Below are positions 21,609 to 32,799 of a stretch of 64,000 bases of DNA, in pieces. A program made the position numbers and the translations under genes. The stretch's first letter is position 1, and each line of letters opens with the position of its first letter. The notes beneath the pieces are model-generated. The model worked only from the letters and a program-made list of their open reading frames with translations, searched no databases and was not told the origin of the DNA. The stretch spans positions 142,594,853-142,658,852 of the forward strand of contig NC_133387.1 in NCBI RefSeq assembly GCF_047511655.1, written 5' to 3'. Source of the stretch: Castor canadensis (lineage: Eukaryota > Chordata > Mammalia > Rodentia > Castoridae).

Positions 21609-22140
21609 GACCAAGAGCTGGGCGCAGTCAGAGGGAAGTTGGCCTCCTGTTGCCAACTTTTCAGTTGTTTCCTTTCTTGGTCACAATTTTACAGTGTTGA
21701 AGTATTAGGGGACCTGCCCAGGTCACGGTCACGAGGAGCGGATAATTGCTCCTTTTCCCGTGCCTTCTCATATGGGGCTCTGTGCTGGGTTAGCAGCGCC
21801 CAAGGGTGGAGAATATCAAGGCTGAGGATTGAAAGCGACACGATTAAGAGAGAGGACCCTAGAGTCTGATGTAGTTCAAAGCGACCCGAAGGAGGGACAA
21901 CTGAGAGAGGCTGATGGAGCACGAAGTCACCTGGTGATGGTCTCCAGGCGCACCAAGCCCCCGCTCTGGAGGGCCATGGAAGAGCAGAAGTCACGAGTCG
22001 CTGACCAGCCGGTGATCTCAAATCCGTGGGGCTGGGACCAGCCACCCCACCATAAACAGATTTCGGACTCCCGAGTTGGGGGCGCGGCTCACTTGGCAAA
22101 ATCCTCTGCACCTCCCTACTAACGCCGACCCGGCAGAGAG

Positions 22141-22262
22141 CAGCTGCATTCGGGAAAGAAAAACCCTTTAAACAAATCATTTTGGTGTCTAATCAATTAG
22201 TGTTTGCGCAGTCAAGTACCATAGATTTAACAGAATAATCGTTACCGCCCTTGTCTTTATTT
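22141..22262. promoter_or_regulatory. Candidate enhancer core with homeobox and FOX motifs
   Basis: The block contains TTTAAACAAAT, a dimeric homeobox site TAATCAATTA (22191-22200), a FOXA-like TGTTTGC immediately after it (22202-22208), and a second homeobox-like AATAATCG. It sits between CpG-rich sequence and a pyrimidine-rich stretch. Function is inferred from motif density only. Confidence 0.35.
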
Positions 22263-23010
22263 GACCCGCAGACACCTAGAAGATTTAAAAATGAAACACA
22301 GGTGTTCTGGCCCGCTCACCTCTTGCCTTCGCATCTCTCCCTCCTCCCGCTTTTTGCTTTCCCCAAGCGCAGCCTTCTCTTTCCCTTCCTTCCCCTTCAC
22401 ACTTCCCACACTTGACCTTCTTTTTTGCCCTCCCGTCTGATGGGCCTTCCTTGAATGGGCCACCTCTTCCCTTCCCTACATCTCACTGACTGGCACAAGA
22501 ACCAGTCCGTCGCCGCACCCCGGGGACTCGGGCGAGCGTGCCTGCCCTTTGGCCTGAGCGCCATCCAGGCATAGGATTATGGAGTCACCAAGCATCCAGT
22601 AGCTGTTCCCCAGATCCTCGCCATCTCAGTTCCTCCTTGAACCAGTCCAAACCTCTTAGTTTCGGTGGAGCTCAAGAAAGACCTTCACCCGGGAGATGGG
22701 GCCTGCTTGCATCTCAGGGTCTTGCCCTATAAATGTGGTGACACAGGGCGCAGGAGGGGGGATGGTTCCTAACCCGTCGTCGTCCCCCCCCACCATGCAG
22801 GGCAGGGAATTAGGGCCTGACTGCGGGACAGAGCACATTGCTGCTCGGTGTGTGTGTGTTGGGGCGGGGGGACGGAGGAGGGGAGAGCGGTCTTCTCCCA
22901 GGCGCGCTTCCCTGGGCTCCGCTGGCTTCCAAGGATAGAGGTCCTGGCTGAGGGTCTCCAGGTGCTTTCAAATAGCTGCTCCCGAAAGACTCCTTCTTCA
23001 GGCCTAACAG

Positions 23011-23040
23011 GGGTGTGTGTGTGTGACTTTGGGAGACCAG

Positions 23041-23096
<56 letters not shown>

Positions 23097-23110
23097 CTTT
23101 GGGAGACCAG
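23011..23110. repeat. Tandem duplicated 30-bp unit with expanded (TG)n
   Basis: The unit GGG(TG)nACTTTGGGAGACCAG occurs twice in tandem. In the first copy (23011-23040) the TG tract is short; in the second (23041-23110) it has grown to about 26 repeats. It shows a duplication followed by slippage in only one copy, and is probably polymorphic. Confidence 0.95.
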
Positions 23111-23379
23111 GGTGGTCAAGGAACATTATTAGTTCCTCTAATGATTTGGGGGGTACAGGACCCGGCTGATGCAACCGGGTACTGGCTTTGTCAAAAAAAG
23201 GGCTGTAATTCTAAAAGGAGAAGGGGAATGAGCTGCAGGTGAAGCCTCCTGTTCCTCCTTCTCCTCCTCCTCCCCCTCCCCCTGCCTGTCCTCTCCAGGT
23301 TCTGGTTGCCGGGACCTGAGCCTAGAACCTTTGGAAGGCAGCGGAACTGCCTCGCAAGCATGGTCTCCGTCATCGCCAG

Positions 23380-24600
23380 AGAAACTTCGCCCTCAACAAC
23401 AGATGATTATAATGTACTTGACTAATGCTTGTATTTTCCTGTTTAACATACATTAATCCAAGTAACAAAAAAATCAATATTGCTAACAACATTGCAAACA
23501 AATCCTAGTCTATTTCACACAAAAAGCTCTTCCGATTTTCAGTCACTCCTGCTCCTTTGAATTTTGGTTTCCCTTGCAGCCCACTGGAAGGAAGTTCCTG
23601 GCTAGCCCGGAATTCAATCCTGCTTTTCCTCTACAAATCTTGATTTTTTTTTTCTTCTTTCGCCATGAGGACAGGGGTGTGCTTGTGCTGGGACCCTCGA
23701 AATCTCAGCCTCCTGGGGCTATTTGAGGATCCTGAGTTTACCTAAACTCCTCTCCCTTCCAGCACCAGCAAATGCACAAAGTCACGGACCAATTATTTTG
23801 GTTTTTGTTGTTTTTCCTCCCTAACAAAACCTCCTGTGTGGCAGCCCCCAACATCTCCTTCAGGGCAGGAGACCCCCAGACTCAGTTTCGAACCATTTTG
23901 TCCCCATCCTAGCCATCAGAAATGAAAACTAATCTCAGCTTTCCGTTCTTGTTGGGAGTTTATGGTTCATATTACTTTTTTTTTTTTAAATTGGTGCTTT
24001 CCACCTGGAAAGAACAAACCAGAGGGGCTGGCTAATGAAGGAACTTCGGTTTGCAAAACACAGTAAATAATTTAGTATTGTATTTCAAGGAAAAAATAGC
24101 TTTCTTAAATCATCCCCCACAATATAAATTGCAGACTTACAGTATGGCCCTGGTAAGTCTAAATTTTTAAAGGAGCAATATTCAAAGAGACATAGATGTC
24201 TGTATTAATTATTTATTCGCCGGTGCCTTCCTTCGTTTCTAACTTATTATTAATTAGGCGCCTCTAGTCTTTTGCTGAGCGCTCCACTGAGCCGGTTGCA
24301 GCTTTAAATATGAATTAAAAGCAAATCCAAGCTACTGTAATGCGAAAATTATTCCGTGTCTTGCATGGCAGAGATGAATAGCTGCGTGGATCAATACCGT
24401 GAAACTCGGCTCCCAACGACAGGGTTATTGATAGCTTATATTAATGATGTTAATGATGGAAAAAGGGAAACAACGGCCCACCCGACTTAGAAACTTTTTA
24501 GTCGCTGAAACCCCGCAATAAAAACGGGAAGGGGGCAGGAATCGGGCTTAAGTGTAATAAGAAAATAATTTATGAAACCGGATAAATGACTTCAGAGCCT
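23380..24600. promoter_or_regulatory. Candidate upstream enhancer block with ONECUT and FOXA sites
   Basis: A non-repetitive AT-rich tract 7-8 kb upstream of the ATG. It holds a perfect ONECUT consensus on the minus strand (23469-23481), a FOXA-type GCAAACA 12 bases further on (23494-23500), ONECUT cores at 24390-24395 (ATCAAT) and 24427-24432 (ATTGAT), and many TTAAT/ATTA cores between 24200 and 24460. HNF6 and FOXA2 act together in liver (established), so an autoregulatory hepatic or pancreatic enhancer is a reasonable inference. Confidence 0.45.
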
Positions 24601-25680
24601 TGATGCATTTGAACCTAACGCTCCTGGCTCCTGGCGGCCCCGGCTCCAGCTGGGGAGACCGCGAAAACCCCAAGCCTCGGGTAGCAGGGGGGCCAGGGAC
24701 GCTCCGCCCGCCTCAGCAGCCTCCGGTTGCCGTCCCCAGTGCTCCATCCCCGACTGGAGAGCTCTCTGGGGAGCCAGTGGCCTAAGCTTTTGGAAGTTGG
24801 TGGAATGGGATTGGCGTGGTGCTGATCCCTGCTGTCCGGGTGGAGACAGGAAGCCGGGTCCGTGGGGCCCAGTGGCCTGGGACTTTGGCCGGATTTCTTC
24901 ACCGGTTCTCTTGGCACCGGTCCCCGACGGGAGTTCAATGCTTCCGCCTGTGGGGCACCAGGTCCGGCTCTGCACTGTAGGCTCCAGCCCACCTCGCCAA
25001 GGCTCTCTAGATCTCCCAAATGCAAACTGATGGTTTGGTGCCTGAGCTGGAGAATGAGGGCTTTATACAAAGAGAACTGTTCTGGATGGGGCAGGGATCT
25101 GAGAAAGAGCGCTCTCTTGTCCCCCGTGTCCCCGCGGGTTCCTTACCAGGCCCAGGGTTTAACCCGACCTGGGCATCCCGCAGCTGGCAAGCGAGGGATT
25201 GGCCTGGCTTGGTGTTCCCGCCATGGAGAGGAGCAGGAACGCTCTGGTTCCCGCCCCATCTTCTGGTAATTCGGCATTGCCGTCGCTTCCCCTCCCCTGC
25301 CAGACCAAATATCGACCCACTCTCTCCTTCCCCTAGCCGTGGGCCACTGAGAGCGAGGACGGCGCAGAGCCGGGGAAGAGAAAGGTTAAATCCTGACCCT
25401 AGGGGACGGCGGGAAAGGTCAGAGCCTGAGGGTCAATCGCAGGCCTGAGGTCCCATCCCCCTCTGCTAGCGTTTTGCCTCCAGGTCCCCTCCCCCAGCCA
25501 AAGTCCCCGTTCGTGGTGGCTGAGGGTGGGGGGCTTCGGCTGGCAGTCACAGTAGGGGGAGGCGCACGGGATGCTCCGGTGGTTGGTGGCAGTCCCCGCC
25601 TGGCAGTGCGTCTGGCGCGCCCTGAGTTTGGTCTTTGGGATTGGAGTGGGAAGCTGGGAATACGCGTTCAGTGAGCTAAA
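24600..25680. promoter_or_regulatory. CpG-rich block 8-9 kb upstream of ONECUT1
   Basis: GC-rich with scattered CpGs and long stop-free frames in several phases, none resembling a protein family. It directly follows the AT-rich enhancer-like block. It could be part of the extended CpG domain of the locus. Confidence 0.4.
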
Positions 25681-25799
25681 AGGGAGGTGAGGCCTCTGGA
25701 GCTGCAGGAAAGAGGCTCAGGTAGTCCACAGGGACAATCAGTTTCCTTCCCAAGGACGCGGTATTTTTGTACTTTTTCTTCATTAGGTCTTTTAACTAA

Positions 25800-26058
25800 C
25801 TTCCTTCCTTCCTTCCTTCCTTCCTTCCTTCCCTCCCTTCTTCCCTCCCTCCCTTCCTTCCCATCCTTTTCACCTCTCATAATTCCTTGCATACATTTTT
25901 ATCTCCCAGTTTCTTTGGGTCCATCCTTCCATTTCCTTCCTCCCTCCCTTCCTTTTTTCCCCCTCCATCTTTTCTTTCTCATTTTTCCTCTTCCATTCTT
26001 CCCCCTTTCTCCCATTTCTTTCTTCTAGTTTTCTTCCTTCATTCCCCCCTTCCCTTGG
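25800..26058. repeat. (TTCC)n and long pyrimidine tract
   Basis: About 60 bases of TTCC units followed by about 200 bases of almost pure C/T. The pyrimidine tract makes false Leu/Pro/Ser/Phe-rich frames on the plus strand and Glu/Lys/Arg/Gly frames on the other. Confidence 0.92.
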
Positions 26059-26399
26059 TGGGGGCCTGGCTCATGTCTTTCATATGAAAGGTGCCAGCTC
26101 CATTTGGCACAGAATGGTGCTAATCCTATTTTTGAAAACAGAGTGGCAGGTGAACAAAGGGGTCACCAACGCTCCTGGGGGCTTTTGGCTGAACTTGGTG
26201 ACACATGATATTTCTCAGGTACATCTTTGCTATTGTCTGGGCTCATCAGGTCTCAGCTTGGGACTTGTCATCTGAGGAGGGTGCAGCACCTTTTGCTAAT
26301 TTCTCCACAGTGCCATCTTGGCCCGTGACATCAAGACTTTTTAGGTTGTTGTTTTATTTTTCTTTATTTTCTCCTATCAATTTTTTAAACAAATGAATT

Positions 26400-26800
26400 G
26401 TGGTAGCCATAACTGCTAAAATCACCAGCTGAGCCTTAAACCTATCTTCGGGCACCAGGGGTGGCTAAAATGAAACCATTATCTAGATAATTAGACAAAA
26501 CTTCCTGCAGCCCAGGAAGAATCGCCCTCAGCTATCTGGTTTCAAAGTCCACAATCAACTGGGTGTTTCAGAGAAGTGCTGGTGTGAACACCCAAGCTCA
26601 TCACCACACAATCTACAAGCAAACAGTCCTTCTTAGGAAACACAACAGACACTGTAAAGAAAAATCACTTGATTTCTGGAAAAATCAATATCAAAATTAG
26701 ATTTATTGTCTGCTTATGTGATTAAAAATGACAAAGTGTTGGCTTTTATTTTCATGAAAAGACAGAAGGTTGAACAAAATAGTTTACTATTGAGTTCTGC
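26400..26800. promoter_or_regulatory. Upstream block with perfect ONECUT site
   Basis: Unique AT-rich sequence with a perfect minus-strand ONECUT consensus at 26680-26692, an HNF4-like half CAAAGTCCA at 26544-26552 and several homeobox cores (TAGATAATTAGAC). It lies about 10 kb upstream of the ATG. Regulatory function is inference. Confidence 0.35.
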
Positions 26801-28439
26801 TTGTTTCCTTTGCCTGGCAAAACCTGGAAGAGGCTGGTAGGGTGGTTTGGTTGGTATGTGCAAGCTTGAGCTGAAGGCCCCGAGTAGAGATGAGGTTTGG
26901 TTAGGAGGTGTGTGTGCTGCTGTGTGTGCCCAGAGAATAATTTTCCTAATCTGTAATTTTCAGTAATGCCAGTCTATCTGGGTAGTTCTCCGTTCTGCCT
27001 CCTTCCTAGGAAATGCTGGGTGATTTGTCCCTTGCCCCTAACTTTTCAACCCAAACCCAGGTCCCAGGTCTTGTTTCCCCAAGTAACTGTTAGGATGTTG
27101 CTGCTTTCTTGGTTTCTAGACAGGAACAGCGCCAGAGTCTTCCTGGTTCTCCTGGTCAGCCATCAGATCCACATCCAGCCTTGGATCCTTCAAACTGCCT
27201 GTCTCTGTATGTACTTATGTGTGTTTCACCAGCTGCTTGGCTGAAGCTGGGCTCTCTTTCTTGGAAGGCTCTCTGTGGTCCCAGAGTCTGGACTGGAATG
27301 AGGAAAAATAGGGTTTCCAAAACCTCTACGGGCTGGAATCTTCAAAAGTGGTGATCCAGTGCACATATTCAAGGAATACCGCTGCATTGGGCATGCATTG
27401 ATTACACCAACACCTGAGGTTATTTATCTGTGTTAAAAACAAAAACAAAATCCATGATATATCTTATTTCACACTTTCCATCATCATGGAGTGGAGTCAG
27501 AATCTGAGTCTTTTTACTTCTGCTCTTGAGTGAGGATCCTGCCTGTGCAGCCCAAGCTCCTACCCGTTCACTGCCTTGTTCTGGAACCAAGAGGCTTTTA
27601 GACCTCGAAGGGTCATGGAGTGTGCCAGTGGTTTCACACACACTTAACCGTTCCATTAGAAAAATAGCTACCAAGCTAAGCCCCTTAGACCCATAAATGT
27701 GCCTTCCAACTTGGAGCTGGCGCTTTTTGGTGACTCATTTGTGAGATCGCTAATTGGTCTTCATTTTGGTCCGGAATCCAATCGAGAGGGCTTATTCCCT
27801 GGTAATTGTAGAAATGTAACCTAACCATCTCCTCCAGGGACTCTATAGATGCTTGGCTCCTCTAAGGTCCTCCTGGTCTTCTGTTTAGGGCCAAGGGCTT
27901 AAGGAGAAGCGGACTTGGATCCCTGGTTCCTTTGGAAATCTGACAGGCCCTGTGGCCCTGGCTGCACTTTCTTTCTTTATGCTTCTGCTGTGTGGGGCCA
28001 GCATCCTCGGTCCGGCTGCTTTTCCCCTAGACGCTTGAGTAGAGGCAGCGAGGACGCATGGGTCCCGACAGAAAGGCCTAGCTAGGCCGCCTTGAAAAGG
28101 GAGAAAGAAACCCGAAGGTCCAGGCGGCGGGTGGCTTCTGCTGTTTGAGCAGCGGCAGATCCTTTTGACCCAAACACAGATTCCGCCACGGGCTTCCCGT
28201 GCACAAACCCCGCCTCTGTCATTGCCCTCCTGGGTCCTCTTTCCGGCCTCTTCTCAGGTCCAGCCTCCCTCTCCAGCCCGGAGGGCTGGAGGGTCTACGG
28301 TCAGGCCTCCTGGAGTCACCCGCTACCTGCCCGCACCACCGCAGACCTGAGCGCTGGAGCTGTCTGCCTGTCCTTGAGCTTGGATGCCCATTGTCACCCA
28401 GAAAGAAGATGCAAATCTTAAAAGCATTTCAACTTCCGC

Positions 28440-29420
28440 CAATGTAGCCGCTCCTAATGAATGATGTAGGGTCTTGACCGGGTGGGTGAGGTGTTGCAAT
28501 TTAATTTAGGAAATTATATCCAGACCATAAAGCCATGAATCTAGACATTTTAGTTTTTTTTTTTGGGGGGGAGGAGGGTGGTTTTTAATGATGTCTCTAA
28601 GCGTCCCCATTCCGGTAGCCTTAGCTAAAAGATTGAGACGCACTCGTCCATTGCATCATTTCATTGCCCAACCTGGCCAGAGCTGGAAAGAAGTTGCAAG
28701 AAGGGTACAGAAGAGATAAACGAATGCCAGGCCTTCCAAGAAGGCAGTTGTGTTCCAAAGGGGCTGGCCTTTTCCCTGAATGGGGGCGAAACCTGCAGAG
28801 TAAGAAGCAGATTTCTATGCATGTCCACGTGGTGCTAGGTAATAACACGTCTGCATCAATTCCTGGAGGCAGAGGGCTCATTTACTTGTTTAAACCATGG
28901 ACATCCTCAACCTCAGCTTGAGTACAGAGCAGCCAGTAGTTAGAATTCTCTCTCCAACGAAAGTGATGGTCAATACAATTCTCGGTATCAAATGAGCAAT
29001 AATTTGCTGTGGCTACATGCTGGATAATGAAAGATGTTAGTGGGATCAATAAAAAATGAAAACACTTTTACTTACATCTTGAGTTACTGTTTTAAGAGAG
29101 CGAGTGATGCGCGATGAACCCAAAGCTAAGTTCAGAGCCTCCCCATATCCTCCTCAGGACTCAGAGGTAGAAAGCTTGGCCACCACCTGACTGGCCCTTC
29201 CTGTCCCACAGGCATCTACCTTCTCCCTTCAGGTTGTTGGGAGAGTATATTATTTGCCATCCAATTAACCCCATAAACTCCAGTAATAATTTAACCACCA
29301 GAGCTCTACATTTCTTCCCCTCCTCCTAAAGACATAAATAAAATTTAAATCCTTTCCCACCAGAACCAAAGGTTATCTAATTAGTTATAGTTTACCAAAA
29401 AAGTATGCAAGTGTCCCAAA
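28440..29420. promoter_or_regulatory. Upstream AT-rich unique block
   Basis: Dense TAAT/ATTA cores, a GATCAATAAAAAATG ONECUT core at 29044, TTGCAATTTAATTTAGG, and no repeat remains. Texture as in deeply conserved non-coding elements, but conservation cannot be checked here. Confidence 0.3.
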
Positions 29421-29811
29421 GCTGAATTGTCTTTTGAAATGTCTCAAAATGTACACTTCCCGAAGACGGCCATGTGGGCCTGTGTTCTTTGGTTGCACAC
29501 ACAGGCTCGAATGAAAAGATTTAATTCCTTTGCACCTGTTTTGTGTGCACATTATAATTTGACAAGTCCAGATCCTAAATTCGCTTTTCCCAGACACATA
29601 CCTTCCCCCATCTTCTTTCATAATCATTTCATCTGTTCAATTTGTGCTGGGTTTATTTGTCCTAGCCAGTCCCCTTTTCTCACCATTCAACCCCAAATGC
29701 TCTCTTATTTATCTGGCTGTTAAGGAACTTATTGTGAAACGATCAGAGAAACACTCTATTTTTAAAAGACACCAAGCTTAAAAAAAGGAGAAAAACATCC
29801 CGGGTTCTCTG

Positions 29812-29850
29812 TATAAAAGCCGGCAAAACGAGAAAGCTCGCTGCCAGACA
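29812..29850 (+). promoter_or_regulatory. Candidate TATA promoter pointing away from ONECUT1
   Basis: TATAAAAG at 29812-29819 is followed by GC-rich sequence and, 31-34 bases downstream, by an initiator-like CCAGACA (29844-29850). Spacing and sequence match a textbook TATA/Inr pair. A CpG-rich domain starts about 300 bases downstream. It would drive a plus-strand transcript divergent from ONECUT1; no protein-coding frame follows, so a non-coding RNA is the likeliest product if it is real. Confidence 0.4.
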
Positions 29851-31549
29851 GCTTCCAGCACCTAACCAAGAACATTTGAAAATGTGTTGAGCTGTTTCTG
29901 TGGGTTTTAAAAGCCTACAGTTTTTTTAAATTTAAAATCGCTACTTAAAAAAACAACAAAAACAACACGAATTTAGCCGCTACTTTAATATCCTTTGACG
30001 AGAGGAGCTGGTGTGCCACCGAGTTAACCGTCAGTGCTGCGAGACCGGTGGCATGTGATCACGTTTAGCGGGGTTTGGAGAGACAATGAAGCAATTTAGC
30101 CGATTTGGAACCATGAGCTAGACTACGAAGAGTAGACAAGTTCATTTTGGGGGGTTTCTCCAGCTGCGTGAATCCGGCTACGCCGTGTTTCCCGGAGGTT
30201 TACAAATGGAAGTGCGCTCAGCCGCCGCATGCTGTCTGGCGGGGGAACCGCGCATAAACCGCAGACGCGCGTTCTAGTACCCGCCACCAGCGGAGGGCAC
30301 GTCCGTGTTATCGGCACCCTACTCGGAGGGCCGGGTCTCCGTCCTCATTTGTTACTTTAAACTCCCAGGGAGGACTTGTTACCCGCTGTGGTCGGGTAAC
30401 AGGCCGGCAGGGTGGCAGCGGGGCGTCCCCAGTCAGCTCCCCAGTCGTGACGCGGACACTGCCCTCCGCCCCCCGGTTCCCACCCAGTTTGCGTGGCTAC
30501 ACGCTCTGCAGTGGACCGGCATGGCTAGGCCTCTAGAGCCCCTGCCCTGGCCTACCGCCCCCTTCTCCTCCGCCCACTGCCGCACACGCCTGTGAGAATG
30601 GCTTACCCTGGTGGGCGAGTCCAGGCGCATTAGCGGATTTCATAGCAAGGTGCTTCTGTGACTTGCGATCAGGTTCGCGTTCGAGGATTTGCCCCCTAGG
30701 AGGGAGGGAAACGATAGTCAAATTTGCATAATTTCAAATGAGAAGTAGGGAACCGAGGAGCCCAATTTTAACCTCCCCCAATTCCTCCCTGGCCCGGAAT
30801 CTATAAATCACCCACCCCCGCCCCGCGCAGAGCAGGAAAAAGTAATCAGCACGCGTTGCAGGTGATACCTTTTATTGCGCTCATTTTAAAGACAGAGACA
30901 GGACGGGCCCCTGACGGAAGACTTGCTCCGCAGCCCGGCTTCGGGCAGGTGGGTCAGCCCGGCCGCTCCCGGGCCCGCGGATTCCTGCAAGGTCGCGGGG
31001 TTAGGGGCTCGGTGCCCAGGGTCTGAGTCGGACGCACAAACCCAAATTCCCTCCAGCTCCTTCGGCTCCATCTTTAAGTCCAAGCAAAGATCAATTCCCT
31101 CCCTCTCTCGCTTGCTTGCTCGCTCGCACACACACATTTGTAGCCATAAATAAACAGCTCCCAGCTAAATCAGGAACCGAAGAAGAGGAAGGGAGAAGGA
31201 AGGAGAAAAGAGAAAGATGACAACCGGAGCGCTCGTCTCGCCTCTCCCGGCGCCGAGTGGCTCTTTTTGGTCAGGCCAGCCTGGCATTTGGGGATGCAAC
31301 TTGCATTTGAATAGCTGCCTGGGCTTGTTATGGACCCGGGAAAGCTCTGAAAGGGAATCACTATGCAAATTGTCCCAGTTACAATCGAAAGGTTCGATCT
31401 CTTGGAGCTGCCTGACGGAAGTTGATGTCAGCTATCTGCATTAGGGTTGCATTACCGCCTTCGCCGGCCTCCTCGCCACCCCCGCTCGCGCCTGCTGGGG
31501 AGGATTTCTTTTTTTTGCTTATGTGTATATTTTCCCTCAGTAATTAAAA

Positions 31550-31582
31550 CAGAAAGAAAGAAAGAAAGAAAGAAAAAAAAAA
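31550..31582. repeat. (GAAA)n microsatellite
   Basis: About eight GAAA units run into a poly-A stretch. No flanking SINE is evident, so it is not a simple element tail. Confidence 0.9.
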
Positions 31583-31739
31583 GGCGGAAGGTGGCGGCAT
31601 AGCTGGCTCAGGCCTGGGAGTCCCACTGGTGGAGAGGGGAGGTGTAGCCGCTCGGGTGTGTGTTTGGGGTCATTCTTTTGCAGCAGGTGTTGATGGTCAT
31701 CTGAAATCAAACATTTAGAAATGTTTTTTTAGTGCTTTG

Positions 31740-31790
31740 CAGTACAAGGAGGTGGTGGTGGTGTGTGTGTGTGTTGGGGGGGGGGGGCGT
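31740..31790. repeat. GGT / (GT)n / poly-G low-complexity tract
   Basis: GGTGGTGGTG passes into a short GT run and then a run of about 13 G. Slippage-prone and likely variable between assemblies. Confidence 0.85.
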
Positions 31791-32799
31791 TGGGGCTGCG
31801 AAGTCTGCCTCCGCCCGTCGGCTTGATTCTACAATGCCGGCTGCAGATCAATACCCGCTCACTGTAATCCCAGTAATTGTAGGGCTCGCAGCTTTTATTT
31901 TAAAGAAATAGGACATGAGGGCGCAGGCGGGCGGCAGAACCCGTGCGGTTGGGCCGTGGTGACTCCAGGGCCTTTGGGGGACCCAACCTTTTACCAAGGA
32001 ACCCTGACAGCTTCCGGCAGCAGGTGGACGCGGGATTGCAGAAACTGGGCATTAGCCAGGGCCCACCTGGCAGTCTGCGGGAATCGCGAGGCCCGCGTGG
32101 CTCCCCGCGCTGGGGAGACGGTGCTCCCGGGGACTTGGGGCAGGCCGTGTGCGGGTGGGCTTGAACTCAGGACAAGACCTCTTCCCAGCCTGAGCTCTGG
32201 CAGACCAGCCAGGCGCGGGGCTGGGCATCTTGGGCTTGGATCACAAAGGTGTCTGATCTCATTATTGGGGCCGGAGGATGCTGGAATCCGGCTTTGAAAG
32301 GGAGAGTTATTTTGTCCCTTTTTGCCTCCATCAAGGGGCAAGGCCAGACCAGGCTCCTCGCCGGCCTAGCTTGGGCCTAGTTTGTGTCCAGCCCTGGACT
32401 TGGGAGGCAGATAGGGCGCTAGGACCCGGTGAAACGGCCCTTTAGGCTCGGGCATCCTCCAGGAGAGCTGAGCTGCACTCAGCCCACGCCTACCGACCCC
32501 GCCGGCCCGCAAGCCGCCTGCTGCCTCGCCGCCCGCCCCTTGTTGGCAGAGCCCGGGCAGGACTGCCGGGCCTGAGACCCGCCGCTGGCTGCCCGCAGCT
32601 TCTGGCGCCCCCGAAAATGACCATCTGTCATTCAATTAAGGTTTCAGGGCAGCTGATGGGGGAGCTAGGGTCAGCGACCTCAGGACAAAACGGCCTGCTG
32701 CCTCGGATAGGAGAAGTTCAAATGTTAAATGCAGAACACTGCGGCCTCTCCCAGTCCAGGCCCCCACTGGGCCGCAGGTCCGGCCGGTGGACAGCAGCA

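Larger units (their letters stand above)
30000..32600. promoter_or_regulatory. Second CpG-rich domain, 14-16 kb upstream of ONECUT1
   Basis: CpGs cluster at 30170-30330, 30400-30600, 30780-31050, 31440-31500 and 31900-32600, density similar to a CpG island by eye. Inside are a TATAAAT at 30802-30808, a CTCF-like CCAGCGGAGGGCACG at 30287-30301, a FOXA-like AAATAAACA at 31146-31154 and an octamer ATGCAAAT at 31363-31370. No coding gene can be assigned. An orphan CpG island with promoter or enhancer activity is the best reading. Confidence 0.55.

Noticed and set aside
22769-23242. Cys-Val and His-Thr repeat frames
   Set aside because: Translations of the TG microsatellite.
25687-26087. Leu/Pro/Ser/Phe-rich frames and their Glu/Lys/Arg mirrors
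   Set aside because: Products of the TTCC microsatellite and pyrimidine tract.
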